A DNA stretch of 64,000 nt from Sphingobacteriales bacterium (GCA_016235125.1 JACRLZ010000004.1:310001-374000); one strand, 5' to 3'. Positions 27,937-35,730 are shown, counted from the first letter of the stretch. Notes: generated by a model not told the origin, from the letters alone. Made by a program: numbers and translations.

Positions 27937-28137
27937 GATTTGGTCCCCGACTAGTCGGGATTAAAAGGGAAGTCAGTCAAAATCTGACGCTATCCCCGTA
28001 GCTGTAAGGCCCCTCCTAACCTCTCCGCCAGTTGGCGGAAGGGACAAAGGCAACTTCAACAAACAACCACTGTCCCGATGTATCGGGACGGGAAGGTGAA
28101 GTAAAGGCTAAGCCAGAAGACCTGCCAGGTCATAAAC
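27937..28137 (+). ncRNA. Cobalamin riboswitch with palindromic peripheral arms
   Basis: Conserved core elements appear in order: TTAAAAGGGAA (27961-27971), TCAAAATCTGACGCTATCCCCG with GCTGTAA, CCACT, GGGAAGG, and the B12 box AGCCAGAAGACCTGCC (28111-28126). It lies upstream of a TonB receptor, the usual arrangement, so adenosyl- or hydroxocobalamin should shut down the operon. Three arms are simple palindromes: CCCGACTAGTCGGG (27946-27959), TCCGCCAGTTGGCGGA (28024-28039) and GTCCCGATGTATCGGGAC (28072-28089), belonging to palindrome families scattered elsewhere in the window. Confidence 0.93.
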
Positions 28138-28154
28138 AACATTTAATGCTTTCG

Positions 28155-28206
28155 GGTGAAAAGCGGAGAATGTAATGCCAAACGGCTTTACTATCTCACC
28201 TTTTTT
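28155..28206 (+). terminator. Riboswitch expression platform (terminator-like hairpin)
   Basis: GGTGA (28155-28159) pairs with TCACC (28196-28200), with inner AAAGC/GCTTT complementarity, followed immediately by TTTTTT. It ends 38 bases before the btuB start and could be the off-state structure, though RBS control of translation is also possible. Confidence 0.5.
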
Positions 28207-28244
28207 ATTTTCCTGAAAGCAGTCACACAAAAATTCATTGCAAA

Positions 28245-30191
28245 ATGAAAAAACATTTTTTTGTGCTGGCTGCTGTTATTATCAGCACTCAGCTTAAGGC
28301 GCAGGACAGCACTGCAAAAATTTTGGAAGAAGCCGTCATCACAGCCAGCAAGTATCCCCAAAAACAAAGTGAAACAGGTAAGGTGTTAACTGTCATCAAC
28401 CGGGCACAATTGGAAAAGAGTACGGGCCGAACATTAATCGAACTCTTAAACACAATTGCCGGAACTGTTGTAATAGGAGCAAATAATGTTTCAGGAACCA
28501 ATCAAACTATCAGTATCCGCGGCGCATCAGCAGGCAATGTGTTGTTATTAGTTGATGGCATCCCGGCAAATGATCCTTCGGCCATTACCAATTATTTTGA
28601 CCTCAACTTTTTGAATATTGACCAGGTGGAAAGAATTGAAATTTTAAAAGGGGGGCAATCCACTTTGTACGGCTCCGATGCGGTGGCAGGCGTTGTCAAT
28701 ATTATTCTGAAAAAAGGCGGAGTGAATAAAATGACCGTTTACGGCGATTTTACTGCCGGGAGTTATCATACACTGAAAGAGTCTGTCGGATTTGGCGGAA
28801 GACAAAAGCAGACAGAATACTCAGTAAATTATACTCATCTTGCCTCAGATGGCTTTTCTGCCGCTTATGATAAAAACAAAACAGGCAAATTTGATAAAGA
28901 TGGGTTTGATCAGCATGCAGTGAATGGAAGGTTTGGATTTAAAGCAGGAAAGAAAATAAGAATTACTTTCTCCGGCGCTTACAGCAATTATAATGCAGAC
29001 CTTGATGCATCTGCTTTTACCGATGAAAAAGATTACACTGTAAAGAATTACAACAAACAAATTGGCGCTGCTACTGTTTATACTTTCAAAAAGGGAGCGA
29101 TACATCTGAACTATAATTACAATCATGTTGTAAGAAAGTATCTCGATGATTCCGCTTACAAAAGCAGTCCATATGTAAACTATTCAAGAAGCAGCTATAC
29201 CGGCCGTACGCATTTTGCTGAACTATATGGCAACTGGAAGATGAATCAGTGGGAATTATTGCTCGGGGCTGATTATCGTTTTAATAATACGGACCAATGG
29301 TATTGGTCAACCGGCGCTTTTGGTCCTTATGCACCTCCTGCTTTACATGCAGAAATGAAACAGGTGAGTCCATACGCTTCACTGGCTTATAAAAACGAGG
29401 AAGGATTTGCTGTTGAATTGGGTGGCCGTTTTAACCATCATTCTGAATATGGCGGCAATTTTACTTTTACCCTCAATCCTTTTTACAGGATAAAGAACAA
29501 AGTAAAAGTATTTGCTAATATCTATTCTGCATACAAAACCCCAACACTTTATCAGTTGTTTGATCCGTCGGCAGGTAACAATCTGCTTATACCTGAAAAA
29601 AGCATTGTTGGTGAAGTTGGTACGGAAATGTTTTCTTTTAAAAATTTCCATGGAAGAGTTGTCAGTTTTTACCGGAATACAAAAGATGCCATCATTTATA
29701 CATTTAATCCGTCCACTTTTGCAGGTAAATACCAGAATGCAGGTAAGCAAACAAACTACGGTGCTGAAGCAGAGCTTACCTATACTAATAAAAAAGTGAC
29801 CGTCGCTGCCAACTATACTTATACTGATGGCAAAACGGTATCTGCTTACGATGGCACAGGCACCCCTGTCAGCAAAGACACTACTTACTTTAACCTGTAC
29901 CGCATCCCGAAACATGCAATCAACATTAATGTCGGTGTGCAGGCAACAAAGAATTTTTTCTATAGCCTGCAGATACATTCTGTAAGCAAAAGAGAAGAAT
30001 TTATTTACGGCGCAGTTCCGGAAACATTAAAAGCCTACATGACCATTGATGTATACGGTGAGTACAAATTTGATAAAAGAATTAAGTTGTTTCTTGACAT
30101 GAAAAATTTTACCGGAAATGAACATGTTGACATTCTGGGTTATAATTCAAGAAAATTCAATTTTACCACCGGAATAAATTTCCAGTTATAA
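28245..30191 (+). CDS. btuB: TonB-dependent vitamin B12 receptor (BtuB-like)
   Basis: 648 residues. Signal peptide (FFVLAAVIISTQLKAQ), TonB-box region EEAVITASKYPQKQSE, plug domain with LIELLNTIAGTVVIG, TISIRGASAGNVLLLVDGIP and VERIEILKGGQSTLYGSDAV (the classic plug motif), and a 22-strand barrel. BtuB imports cobalamins across the outer membrane with TonB energy. The substrate assignment rests on the cobalamin riboswitch directly upstream and on BtuB-like plug sequence. The inner-membrane BtuFCD genes are not in the window. The CWC-type gene follows after one base. Confidence 0.9.
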   Translation: MKKHFFVLAAVIISTQLKAQDSTAKILEEAVITASKYPQKQSETGKVLTVINRAQLEKSTGRTLIELLNTIAGTVVIGANNVSGTNQTISIRGASAGNVLLLVDGIPANDPSAITNYFDLNFLNIDQVERIEILKGGQSTLYGSDAVAGVVNIILKKGGVNKMTVYGDFTAGSYHTLKESVGFGGRQKQTEYSVNYTHLASDGFSAAYDKNKTGKFDKDGFDQHAVNGRFGFKAGKKIRITFSGAYSNYNADLDASAFTDEKDYTVKNYNKQIGAATVYTFKKGAIHLNYNYNHVVRKYLDDSAYKSSPYVNYSRSSYTGRTHFAELYGNWKMNQWELLLGADYRFNNTDQWYWSTGAFGPYAPPALHAEMKQVSPYASLAYKNEEGFAVELGGRFNHHSEYGGNFTFTLNPFYRIKNKVKVFANIYSAYKTPTLYQLFDPSAGNNLLIPEKSIVGEVGTEMFSFKNFHGRVVSFYRNTKDAIIYTFNPSTFAGKYQNAGKQTNYGAEAELTYTNKKVTVAANYTYTDGKTVSAYDGTGTPVSKDTTYFNLYRIPKHAININVGVQATKNFFYSLQIHSVSKREEFIYGAVPETLKAYMTIDVYGEYKFDKRIKLFLDMKNFTGNEHVDILGYNSRKFNFTTGINFQL

Positions 30192-30192
30192 T

Positions 30193-30408
30193 ATGAGTCA
30201 GCATGAAATTAAATCTTGCCCGAGATGCAGTAAATTATTTGAGTGCAAACCGGGCAATATTACACAATGCCAATGCTATGGCCCGACACTTTCAGCAGAG
30301 CAACAGGCCTATATTGAACAGAGATACAATGACTGTCTTTGCCATGAATGTTTACTTTACCTGTCTGATGAGCTGAACCTTTTTAAAGAAAAGTATATTT
30401 TCAGATAA
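30193..30408 (+). CDS. Cysteine-rich CWC-family small protein
   Basis: 71 residues with paired cysteines: CPRCSKLFEC near 9-18, CQCYG near 27-31 and CLCHECLLYL near 49-58. The pattern matches the small cysteine-rich CWC family, thought to bind metal (probably zinc). It begins one base after the btuB stop and so belongs to the B12-controlled transcript, an unexplained association that hints at a metal or cobalt/cobalamin task. Confidence 0.8.
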   Translation: MSQHEIKSCPRCSKLFECKPGNITQCQCYGPTLSAEQQAYIEQRYNDCLCHECLLYLSDELNLFKEKYIFR

Positions 30409-30409
30409 G

Positions 30410-30417
30410 TACTTTTG
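30410..30417 (+). promoter_or_regulatory. Candidate -7 box (TACTTTTG) for marC
   Basis: Exact TAnnTTTG match directly after the CWC gene stop and 15 bases before the marC start codon, giving marC its own promoter separate from the riboswitch transcript. Confidence 0.45.
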
Positions 30418-30431
30418 TAAAAATACTGGCT

Positions 30432-31025
30432 ATGCAATTCAATTTTCAGGAGTTCCTCACACTTACCTTCACTCTTTTTGCTGTAATTGATGTGGTGGGT
30501 TCTGTGCCCATGCTGATCTCGATCAAACAAAAGACAGGAAGTATCAGTTCCTGGAAGGTGACCCTTATTTCCGGGGCACTGATGGTACTGTTCTTTTTTA
30601 TTGGCAAACCTTTTCTTAACCTGTTGGGGGTTGATATCCGGTCATTTGCGGTTGCAGGTTCTATTGTCATTTTTATTCTGGGATTGGAAATGGTACTTGG
30701 GATAGAATTTTTTAAACCCGAAAAAGGGGCAGCTTCCGGAACAGTAGTGCCTATTGCATTCCCGCTGATTGCCGGAAGCGGCACCTTAACAACGATAATG
30801 TCGCTAAAGGCGACTTTTGAAAGAACAGATAAAAATGAATACATGATATTACTGGCTATTGCAGTCAATCTTATTGTGATCTATCTTGTTATTCGTTCAT
30901 TGAATCTGATCGAAAGAGTACTGGGTAAGGCAGGTTTATTAGCTGTCAGAAAATTTTTTGGCGTAGTTTTGCTGGCTATTGCTGTCAAAGTGTTTGCCAC
31001 TAATGCAAGTGGACTGATAAAATAG
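30432..31025 (+). CDS. MarC-family integral membrane protein
   Basis: 197 residues with six transmembrane helices. Family features: FAVIDVVGSVPMLISIKQ, LLGVDIRSFAVAGSIVIFILGLEMVLG and PIAFPLIAGSGTLTTIMSL, the conserved pattern of MarC/YhgN proteins. The family has no settled function (once linked to multiple antibiotic resistance). Its stop codon overlaps the first unit of a heptamer array. Confidence 0.9.
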   Translation: MQFNFQEFLTLTFTLFAVIDVVGSVPMLISIKQKTGSISSWKVTLISGALMVLFFFIGKPFLNLLGVDIRSFAVAGSIVIFILGLEMVLGIEFFKPEKGAASGTVVPIAFPLIAGSGTLTTIMSLKATFERTDKNEYMILLAIAVNLIVIYLVIRSLNLIERVLGKAGLLAVRKFFGVVLLAIAVKVFATNASGLIK

Positions 31026-31091
31026 TCAGGAGTTCATAGTCGTTAGTTGGGGATCCGACTCCCGACTCATGACTAAAGACTCCCGACTCAA
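31024..31091. repeat. Inverted heptamer arrays between marC and tRNA-Arg
   Basis: Four 7-base units (AGTCAGG, AGTTCAT, AGTCGTT, AGTTGGG) are followed after GATCC by five units in the opposite sense (GACTCCC, GACTCAT, GACTAAA, GACTCCC, GACTCAA). AGTTGGG and the second CCCGACT can pair, so the whole block is a long, imperfect hairpin with an exact 7-base period. Confidence 0.65.
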
Positions 31092-31093
31092 GA

Positions 31094-31168
31094 GGCCTCG
31101 TAGTACAATGGATAGTATAAGAGTTTCCGAAGCTCCAGATCCCAGTTCGATTCTGGGCGAGGCTACCA
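31094..31168 (+). tRNA. tRNA-Arg (anticodon CCG), CCA encoded
   Basis: Cloverleaf folds by hand: acceptor GGCCTCG/CGAGGCT (first pair G-U), D stem GTAC/GTAT, anticodon stem AGAGT/GCTCC around loop TTCCGAA (anticodon CCG, bases 34-36), T arm CCCAG TTCGATT CTGGG, discriminator A and genomic CCA (31166-31168). It reads CGG codons. It stands alone between repeat blocks. Confidence 0.92.
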
Positions 31169-31175
31169 ATCAGGT

Positions 31176-31195
31176 TCCCTGCCGGCCGGCAGGGA
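31176..31195. repeat. Perfect 20-bp palindrome, CCTGCC..GGCAGG class
   Basis: TCCCTGCCGGCCGGCAGGGA has complete dyad symmetry and lies eight bases after the tRNA. No U run follows, so it is not a standard terminator. Outer arms match those at 17404-17424. Confidence 0.75.
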
Positions 31196-31212
31196 TTCCT
31201 GTCGGGGCTACA

Positions 31213-31893
31213 TTATTTAAGAATCGGGATCAGTAAGTTAAAGTCCGGTATCTTAATTACAAAATCCGCAACTGTATCCAAAAAGTTATTAGTTGAACAA
31301 AACGAGACGCCAATACCTGATTTTTTGATTATACAAATATCATTTTCACCGTCTCCTACTACCATGGTATCAGAAACGACCACGTTGAATTTTTTACAGA
31401 TATGGGTAAGGGCATTGGTTTTACAATATTCATGATTGCAAATACTCTCTTTATGAGGAAGGTAAAATGAATGGATCTTAATTTCACCGGTGGCAATGCT
31501 TTTCGAAAACCCAAGTTCATTACCGATGGAAAAATCAAAGGAGAACCTGTTCTTCATATAGTGGGTAATACAATTATAGCTATCAGACATGATCCCCACC
31601 AAAAAACCATTTGACTTGAGGATGTCAATAGTTTTTTGAGAACTGTCCGTCACCGGAATTTCTCCTGCCAATTCTAATAATTCACTGATATTTTTCCCTT
31701 TTAGCAATCTTGCGATCTGCCTGGTTCTTATAAGTGGGTTGATTTTCCTGGTTACTATCCCGAGCAATTCGTTTTTAAAACCGAATCTTTCAGCAGCCGA
31801 ATAAATGAAACTTTTCCGTAGCAGGGTATTGTCCATATCGAATACGGCAATTTTTTTGGACTTTCCTGAGTATCCACGAATCGTAAATGCCAT
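31213..31893 (-). CDS. HAD-superfamily phosphatase (HAD-IB type)
   Basis: 226 residues. Motif I is FDMDNTLLRKSF (nucleophile Asp and the DxDxT pattern, about 19-30), motif II is around GIMSDSYN, and motif IV is VVGDGENDICIIKKSGIG (about 176-193), all characteristic of soluble HAD phosphatases with an alpha-helical cap. Its start is nine bases from the stop of the GT81-like gene, so the pair is an operon, and the phosphatase most likely removes phosphate from that enzyme's product. Substrate assignment is inference. Confidence 0.85.
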   Translation of the reverse strand: MAFTIRGYSGKSKKIAVFDMDNTLLRKSFIYSAAERFGFKNELLGIVTRKINPLIRTRQIARLLKGKNISELLELAGEIPVTDSSQKTIDILKSNGFLVGIMSDSYNCITHYMKNRFSFDFSIGNELGFSKSIATGEIKIHSFYLPHKESICNHEYCKTNALTHICKKFNVVVSDTMVVGDGENDICIIKKSGIGVSFCSTNNFLDTVADFVIKIPDFNLLIPILK

Positions 31894-31901
31894 TATCGGG
31901 A

Positions 31902-32585
31902 TCAGTTAGTTATATATTCCAGGGTCTCAAAATTATTTCTTCCCCTTTCCCATGCTTTCTTTAAAATGACCGAGGCCACTTCCTTTGACATTTTACCGAG
32001 TTCTTCCAGCGGGTGCATTGAATTTTCAATATGTCCAATGTATACTTCGTTAATTCTTGCTCCTATCTGGTGCATGTCAATCAATATCCCGATGTCAACA
32101 CCATATCCATCCTCAAATTCTATCATTTCAAATAAATCCTTTTTCCCGGCTATCATGCCGCTAAGCGGTTGTAAAAACAATGGGAAACCAGGATATAAAA
32201 TTGAGAGCAGGGGTTTAGCCAGCAGTTCTGTCACCCGCCCGGCCTGGCGGGAAAAATAGGATTTACAAAAATCTGCTCTGTCAGCAATAATTGATTCTGT
32301 CAGCAACCGTATGATGTTAACAGGGTAAGTTGTGATATCTGCATCCAAAAAAGCAATGATTGAATTTGAAGCATAATGCAGACCATCTTTCATTGAGGTA
32401 CCTTTTCCAAGCTTAGTACTTGTGATAACAACCGCTCCAGCCCTTTGGGCTTCTTCTACTGTATTGTCTACAGAGTTATCGTCCACTACAACCACTTCGT
32501 TCACATTCGGTGAACCTTTGGCCAGGCGGACGACATGTCCGATTGTTCTCCCTTCATTTAATGCCGGAATGATTACACTTACCAT
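31902..32585 (-). CDS. GT81-like glycosyltransferase (glucosyl-3-phosphoglycerate synthase type)
   Basis: About 227 residues from ATG 32585 (MVSVIIPALNEGRTIGHVV); in-frame codons further up run into the uspA terminator. A GT-A fold is visible: NEVVVVDDNSVDNT, LGKGTSMKDGL, and FLDADITT with the metal-binding DAD. The C-terminal half carries SRQAGRVTELLAKPLL, LQPLSGMIAGKKDLF and DGYGVDIGILIDM, which resemble the QPL-G-A and GYGVE-GLLID signatures I associate with glucosyl-3-phosphoglycerate synthase. With the adjacent HAD phosphatase it could make glucosylglycerate. A GT2 enzyme with another acceptor is the alternative. Confidence 0.75.
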   Translation of the reverse strand: MVSVIIPALNEGRTIGHVVRLAKGSPNVNEVVVVDDNSVDNTVEEAQRAGAVVITSTKLGKGTSMKDGLHYASNSIIAFLDADITTYPVNIIRLLTESIIADRADFCKSYFSRQAGRVTELLAKPLLSILYPGFPLFLQPLSGMIAGKKDLFEMIEFEDGYGVDIGILIDMHQIGARINEVYIGHIENSMHPLEELGKMSKEVASVILKKAWERGRNNFETLEYITN

Positions 32586-32631
32586 TATTGAATAATTAAG
32601 TTTACAATTATTGTTTCGCAATCCAATGTTG

Positions 32632-32658
32632 GAAAAAAGAGGCCGTAAGGTTACGGCC
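32632..32658 (-). terminator. Terminator of uspA
   Basis: GGCCGTAA (32641-32648) and TTACGGCC (32651-32658) form an 8-bp stem with a 2-base loop, followed on the minus strand by TCTTTTTTCC. It lies 60 bases after the uspA stop. Confidence 0.75.
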
Positions 32659-32717
32659 CCGACCAAACACACTACGAGAAATCATACGGATCATTTTTTT
32701 TTGCTTTGTTTAATATT

Positions 32718-33554
32718 TTAGAATGCCACTGTTAATATCGGAATGTCTGATTCCTGGTTGAGATATTTTCCCCTAAGTTTATTCCACCAGCCCCTGAGTC
32801 GTGATTCCTGGCCTGGATTTACAATGATCAGATTGGCCTTTACATCTTTCGCATAAGCAAGGGTGCTGTTAGCAGTATCATCATTTTCCCGCAATGCACA
32901 CTGAATATTCAGCTTGCCGAGATCATTCAATAGCTGATAAGCTTTTATTAAATATCCCTTGTCTCCTGCAGTTGTATGATGGTCGCCGCCCATTAAGTAA
33001 ATGCATCCGTTTGTTTCAAGAGAGACATAGGTTGCTATGGTAAGTTTTTTTACCGGTAGAAGATCATGAACCGGGACAACTATTTTCTGCAACTGATTCG
33101 CATTGAAATTCCGGGTAATGGTCATTATCGGGCAGTTTGTTTGCTGAGATAGTTTGTTGATATTGATCCGCTGCATCTCTGCGCTGCTAAATCGCCGGTT
33201 GTTGCCGGGTATTACTACCAGATCAATATGCTTGGTAATTATGATATCTTTCAATACAACCGGCCAATAGCCAATCAAGCTTATGGAAGACAATAATAAT
33301 CCTTCATTCAGTTTTGATCTATAGTGCAGTTCCAGCTCTTTTACTTTCTTCTCCCAGTCTTCCTTATAATATCCGGCGAGTGGGTCAGAAAAAAATGTAT
33401 TTGATAAAAAGGGAATGGAAGACGGAACCTGTACATGCAGCAAAAGAATATCACAGCCGAATTTATTGGCCAACTGAATGGTTTTGTCCACAGACCAGCG
33501 GATATTCCTGTCAAACGAAACAGGTAATAGAATTTTAGTAAACATTTTTTGCAT
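32718..33554 (-). CDS. Universal stress protein (tandem UspA domains)
   Basis: 278 residues, twice the size of one Usp domain. Domain 1: MFTKILLPVSFDRNIRWSVDKTI near the start and DLVVIPGNNRRFSS near 110-125 (nucleotide-binding loop region). Domain 2 begins near QKIVVPVHDLLPVKKL and ends with ANLIIVNPGQESRLRGWWNK and DIPILTVAF. Such proteins bind ATP and act in stress adaptation in the cytoplasm. It lies directly downstream of the histidine-kinase gene, and an ATTAGAAT repeat cluster sits 52-81 bases upstream of its start, so control by that two-component system is plausible. Confidence 0.85.
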   Translation of the reverse strand: MQKMFTKILLPVSFDRNIRWSVDKTIQLANKFGCDILLLHVQVPSSIPFLSNTFFSDPLAGYYKEDWEKKVKELELHYRSKLNEGLLLSSISLIGYWPVVLKDIIITKHIDLVVIPGNNRRFSSAEMQRININKLSQQTNCPIMTITRNFNANQLQKIVVPVHDLLPVKKLTIATYVSLETNGCIYLMGGDHHTTAGDKGYLIKAYQLLNDLGKLNIQCALRENDDTANSTLAYAKDVKANLIIVNPGQESRLRGWWNKLRGKYLNQESDIPILTVAF

Positions 33555-33605
33555 AACATGCAGCTTATGTGATCCTGCAAATTATCATGCATGTCTTAAA
33601 AAGAG

Positions 33606-33635
33606 ATTAAGAAAAAATTAGAATCGTATTAGAAT
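33606..33635. promoter_or_regulatory. Candidate operator: three ATTAGAAT-type sites, 11-bp period
   Basis: ATTAAGAA (33606-33613), ATTAGAAT (33617-33624) and ATTAGAAT (33628-33635) are each 11 bases apart, one helical turn. Tandem direct half-sites with this spacing are typical of OmpR-family response-regulator binding. The cluster lies upstream of uspA. Confidence 0.6.
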
Positions 33636-33636
33636 A

Positions 33637-35007
33637 TTATCGTTTTAATGTGGGAAGCTGTATTCTGATATGAGTTCCGGCAACCAGATCAGAATGAATA
33701 GTTAAAGTTCCCTTATGCAATCCAATAATGCGTCGTGTAAGAGTAAGACCAAGTCCGACTCCAGGCTGATCCTTTGCATTATTACTCCGGTAAAAAGGTT
33801 CAAATAGTTTTTCAATCTCTTCGGAAGGCAGAAATTCACTTTTATTATTGAACAGCATTTCAACTTCGGTTCCTTTAAAATGTAATTCTACCTTTATTTT
33901 ATTATCAGGCGAATACTTACATCCGTTTTCCATTATGTTCTTAATGGCGCTATGAAGCAGGTGGGTATTCCCAAATACCATACATTCATTTTCGTCTTCA
34001 GGTAGATCCGGAAATGACAATTCTACTTTATAAAGATTATTTTGACGCAGAACATCTCCATGGGCCTTAATTAGGATTTCGTCGATCCTTAATTTTTCCA
34101 GTAAGATAATACCATGCGTTCCCGCCTTTGCTATTTCCAGCAAATTTCGTGTAAGCTGGTGAAGGCCTTCAGCATCCTTTAAGACCGATGATAAAACTTT
34201 CCTGTATTCCTCTGAAGTCCTCCCCTGAAGTAATGCCACCTCTATCTGGCTTGATATCGAGGTAAGGGGGGTGGAAAGTTCGTGGGAAGCATTGGTGATA
34301 AAACGCTTTTCCATGGCGAATGATTCTTCGAGACGGTTAAGGAGGGCATTAAATGTCTGATTCAACTCCGCCAGCTCATCTTTTCTTTTTCCGGTAAAAA
34401 GACGGTGAGAAAGATTTTGCGATGTGATTAGTTTTACATCATGAATCGTCCTTTTTATCGGCCTGATGATGGTATTGGAAAATAAAAAACCCGCCGCTAA
34501 TGTTACCAGCACTGCCAGCGGGAAATAGATGATAAATATTTTTTCCAGGTTATTGAGATAAGCTTTTCCCGAAATGTTTTCAGCTCCCACCACAACAAAA
34601 ACAGAATTTTCATGAGAGAAGATGCCAATATCTTTTTCACCAATTTTTAAAAAATATTCGCCATTCTCCTTTGCCCTGTATAACCATGATGTATCCGGTT
34701 TTAGTTCCTGTACATTCAGGTCATGAAATTCATACAGTTCTTTGTAGCTGGCATTATAGATACCGATATTCTTATTGAATAATGCCGGCGGTGCGTTCGC
34801 ATCGAGAGATTTAAGCAGATTGGTTGTATCATTTTGGAATAGATTATAAAGATAAGCGGCCCTCCCGGCCCGGGACCTGATCTGCTGCCTGAAATTACGG
34901 TGAATATTTTCCTTACTCAAACTGTATATTAATACGGCCATTCCTAACAGAATGCATGACACTATGCCGGTAAACAAAAGATTTATTTTAAAGGCAAGTT
35001 TCATCAA
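33637..35007 (-). CDS. Sensor histidine kinase of the two-component system
   Basis: 456 residues. N-terminal membrane helix (about 8-29), a periplasmic sensor of about 130 residues, a second helix (IIYFPLAVLVTLAAGFLFSN, about 155-175), a HAMP linker (RPIKRTIHDVKLITSQNL), the H box FITNASHELSTPLTS (His about 245), the N box IKNIMENGCKYSPDNK, and G boxes PGVGLGLTLTRRIIGLH. The orthodox layout indicates a sensor that phosphorylates the response regulator encoded just before it; the two genes overlap by ATGA. The signal is unknown. Confidence 0.93.
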   Translation of the reverse strand: MMKLAFKINLLFTGIVSCILLGMAVLIYSLSKENIHRNFRQQIRSRAGRAAYLYNLFQNDTTNLLKSLDANAPPALFNKNIGIYNASYKELYEFHDLNVQELKPDTSWLYRAKENGEYFLKIGEKDIGIFSHENSVFVVVGAENISGKAYLNNLEKIFIIYFPLAVLVTLAAGFLFSNTIIRPIKRTIHDVKLITSQNLSHRLFTGKRKDELAELNQTFNALLNRLEESFAMEKRFITNASHELSTPLTSISSQIEVALLQGRTSEEYRKVLSSVLKDAEGLHQLTRNLLEIAKAGTHGIILLEKLRIDEILIKAHGDVLRQNNLYKVELSFPDLPEDENECMVFGNTHLLHSAIKNIMENGCKYSPDNKIKVELHFKGTEVEMLFNNKSEFLPSEEIEKLFEPFYRSNNAKDQPGVGLGLTLTRRIIGLHKGTLTIHSDLVAGTHIRIQLPTLKR

Positions 35008-35693
35008 CGAGTATCTTTCAGGACATAACCCATTCCTACCTGCGTATGGATCAGAGGCGTTTCAAAATTTTTATCAATCTTTTTTCTTAGGTAATTAACG
35101 TATACATCAATAACATTCGTGCCGCTGTCAAAATCAATGTCCCATACATTTAGCGCTATATCGGCACGGGAAAGCACCCGATTTTTATTCCGCAAGAAAT
35201 ATTCCAATAGCTGAAACTCTTTTGCAGTAAGCTGTATAGGTTTGCTATTACGTATTACTTCCTTGGTATCAAGATTCATTATAAGGTCATCAGCTTTTAG
35301 CTGAACTCCCGTTAGAACCATATTGTGTATGCGTTTCAATAAGGCCCGGATTCGAACCAGCAGTTCACGGAAATCGAAAGGTTTTATAATATAATCATCT
35401 GCCCCTACATCAAACCCCTCTACCTTATCATCTAAGGCGCTCATGGCCGTAAGCATCATTATAGGGACTTTCGGATCAATATTACGGATAGCCTTACACA
35501 ATTCATATCCGTTCATTTCCGGCAAATTAATATCGAGCAAAACCAAATCAAAAGCTCCATGCTTAAATAATCTCAACCCTGCAAGACCATCGTATGCAAC
35601 CTGTGTGTAAAACCTATTCTCAGAAAGGCCTTGTTTCAGAGAATCTGCGATCTTCTGCTCATCCTCGACGATTAGTATATTTATTCCTGTCAT
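35004..35693 (-). CDS. OmpR/PhoB-family response regulator
   Basis: About 229 residues from ATG 35693 (MTGINILIVEDEQ); the frame continues upstream, but relatives begin here and a promoter-like box lies at 35723-35730. Receiver: acidic pocket VEDEQ, phosphorylated Asp in FDLVLLDINLPEMNGYE, conserved Lys in IIKPFDF. C-terminal winged helix (trans_reg_C): TAKEFQLLEYFLRNKNRVLS, DVYVNYLRKKIDKNF and THVGMGYVL-like end (HTQVGMGYVL). It likely binds the ATTAGAAT repeats found on both sides of the gene pair. Confidence 0.94.
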   Translation of the reverse strand: MTGINILIVEDEQKIADSLKQGLSENRFYTQVAYDGLAGLRLFKHGAFDLVLLDINLPEMNGYELCKAIRNIDPKVPIMMLTAMSALDDKVEGFDVGADDYIIKPFDFRELLVRIRALLKRIHNMVLTGVQLKADDLIMNLDTKEVIRNSKPIQLTAKEFQLLEYFLRNKNRVLSRADIALNVWDIDFDSGTNVIDVYVNYLRKKIDKNFETPLIHTQVGMGYVLKDTR

Positions 35694-35722
35694 TTGGGGC
35701 ATCAGGTTTATTAATACCATTT

Positions 35723-35730
35723 CAAAAATA
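35723..35730 (-). promoter_or_regulatory. Candidate -7 box (TATTTTTG) for the two-component operon
   Basis: Exact TAnnTTTG on the minus strand, 30 bases before the response-regulator start. A -33 partner is unclear. Confidence 0.4.

Noticed and set aside
32234..32251. Palindrome-like CCCGCC..GGCGGG in the GT81-like gene
   Set aside because: It lies in the codons for the conserved SRQAGRVTEL motif of the family, so the symmetry is probably due to the protein sequence, not an inserted repeat.
33575..33590. GATAATTTG upstream of uspA as a promoter
   Set aside because: The internal spacing is one base short of TAnnTTTG; kept only as a weak possibility.
34864..34876. TCCCGG-C-CCGGGA in the histidine-kinase gene
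   Set aside because: Short, in an Arg/Ala/Gly-rich coding stretch, with arms that do not match the three palindrome classes; likely chance.
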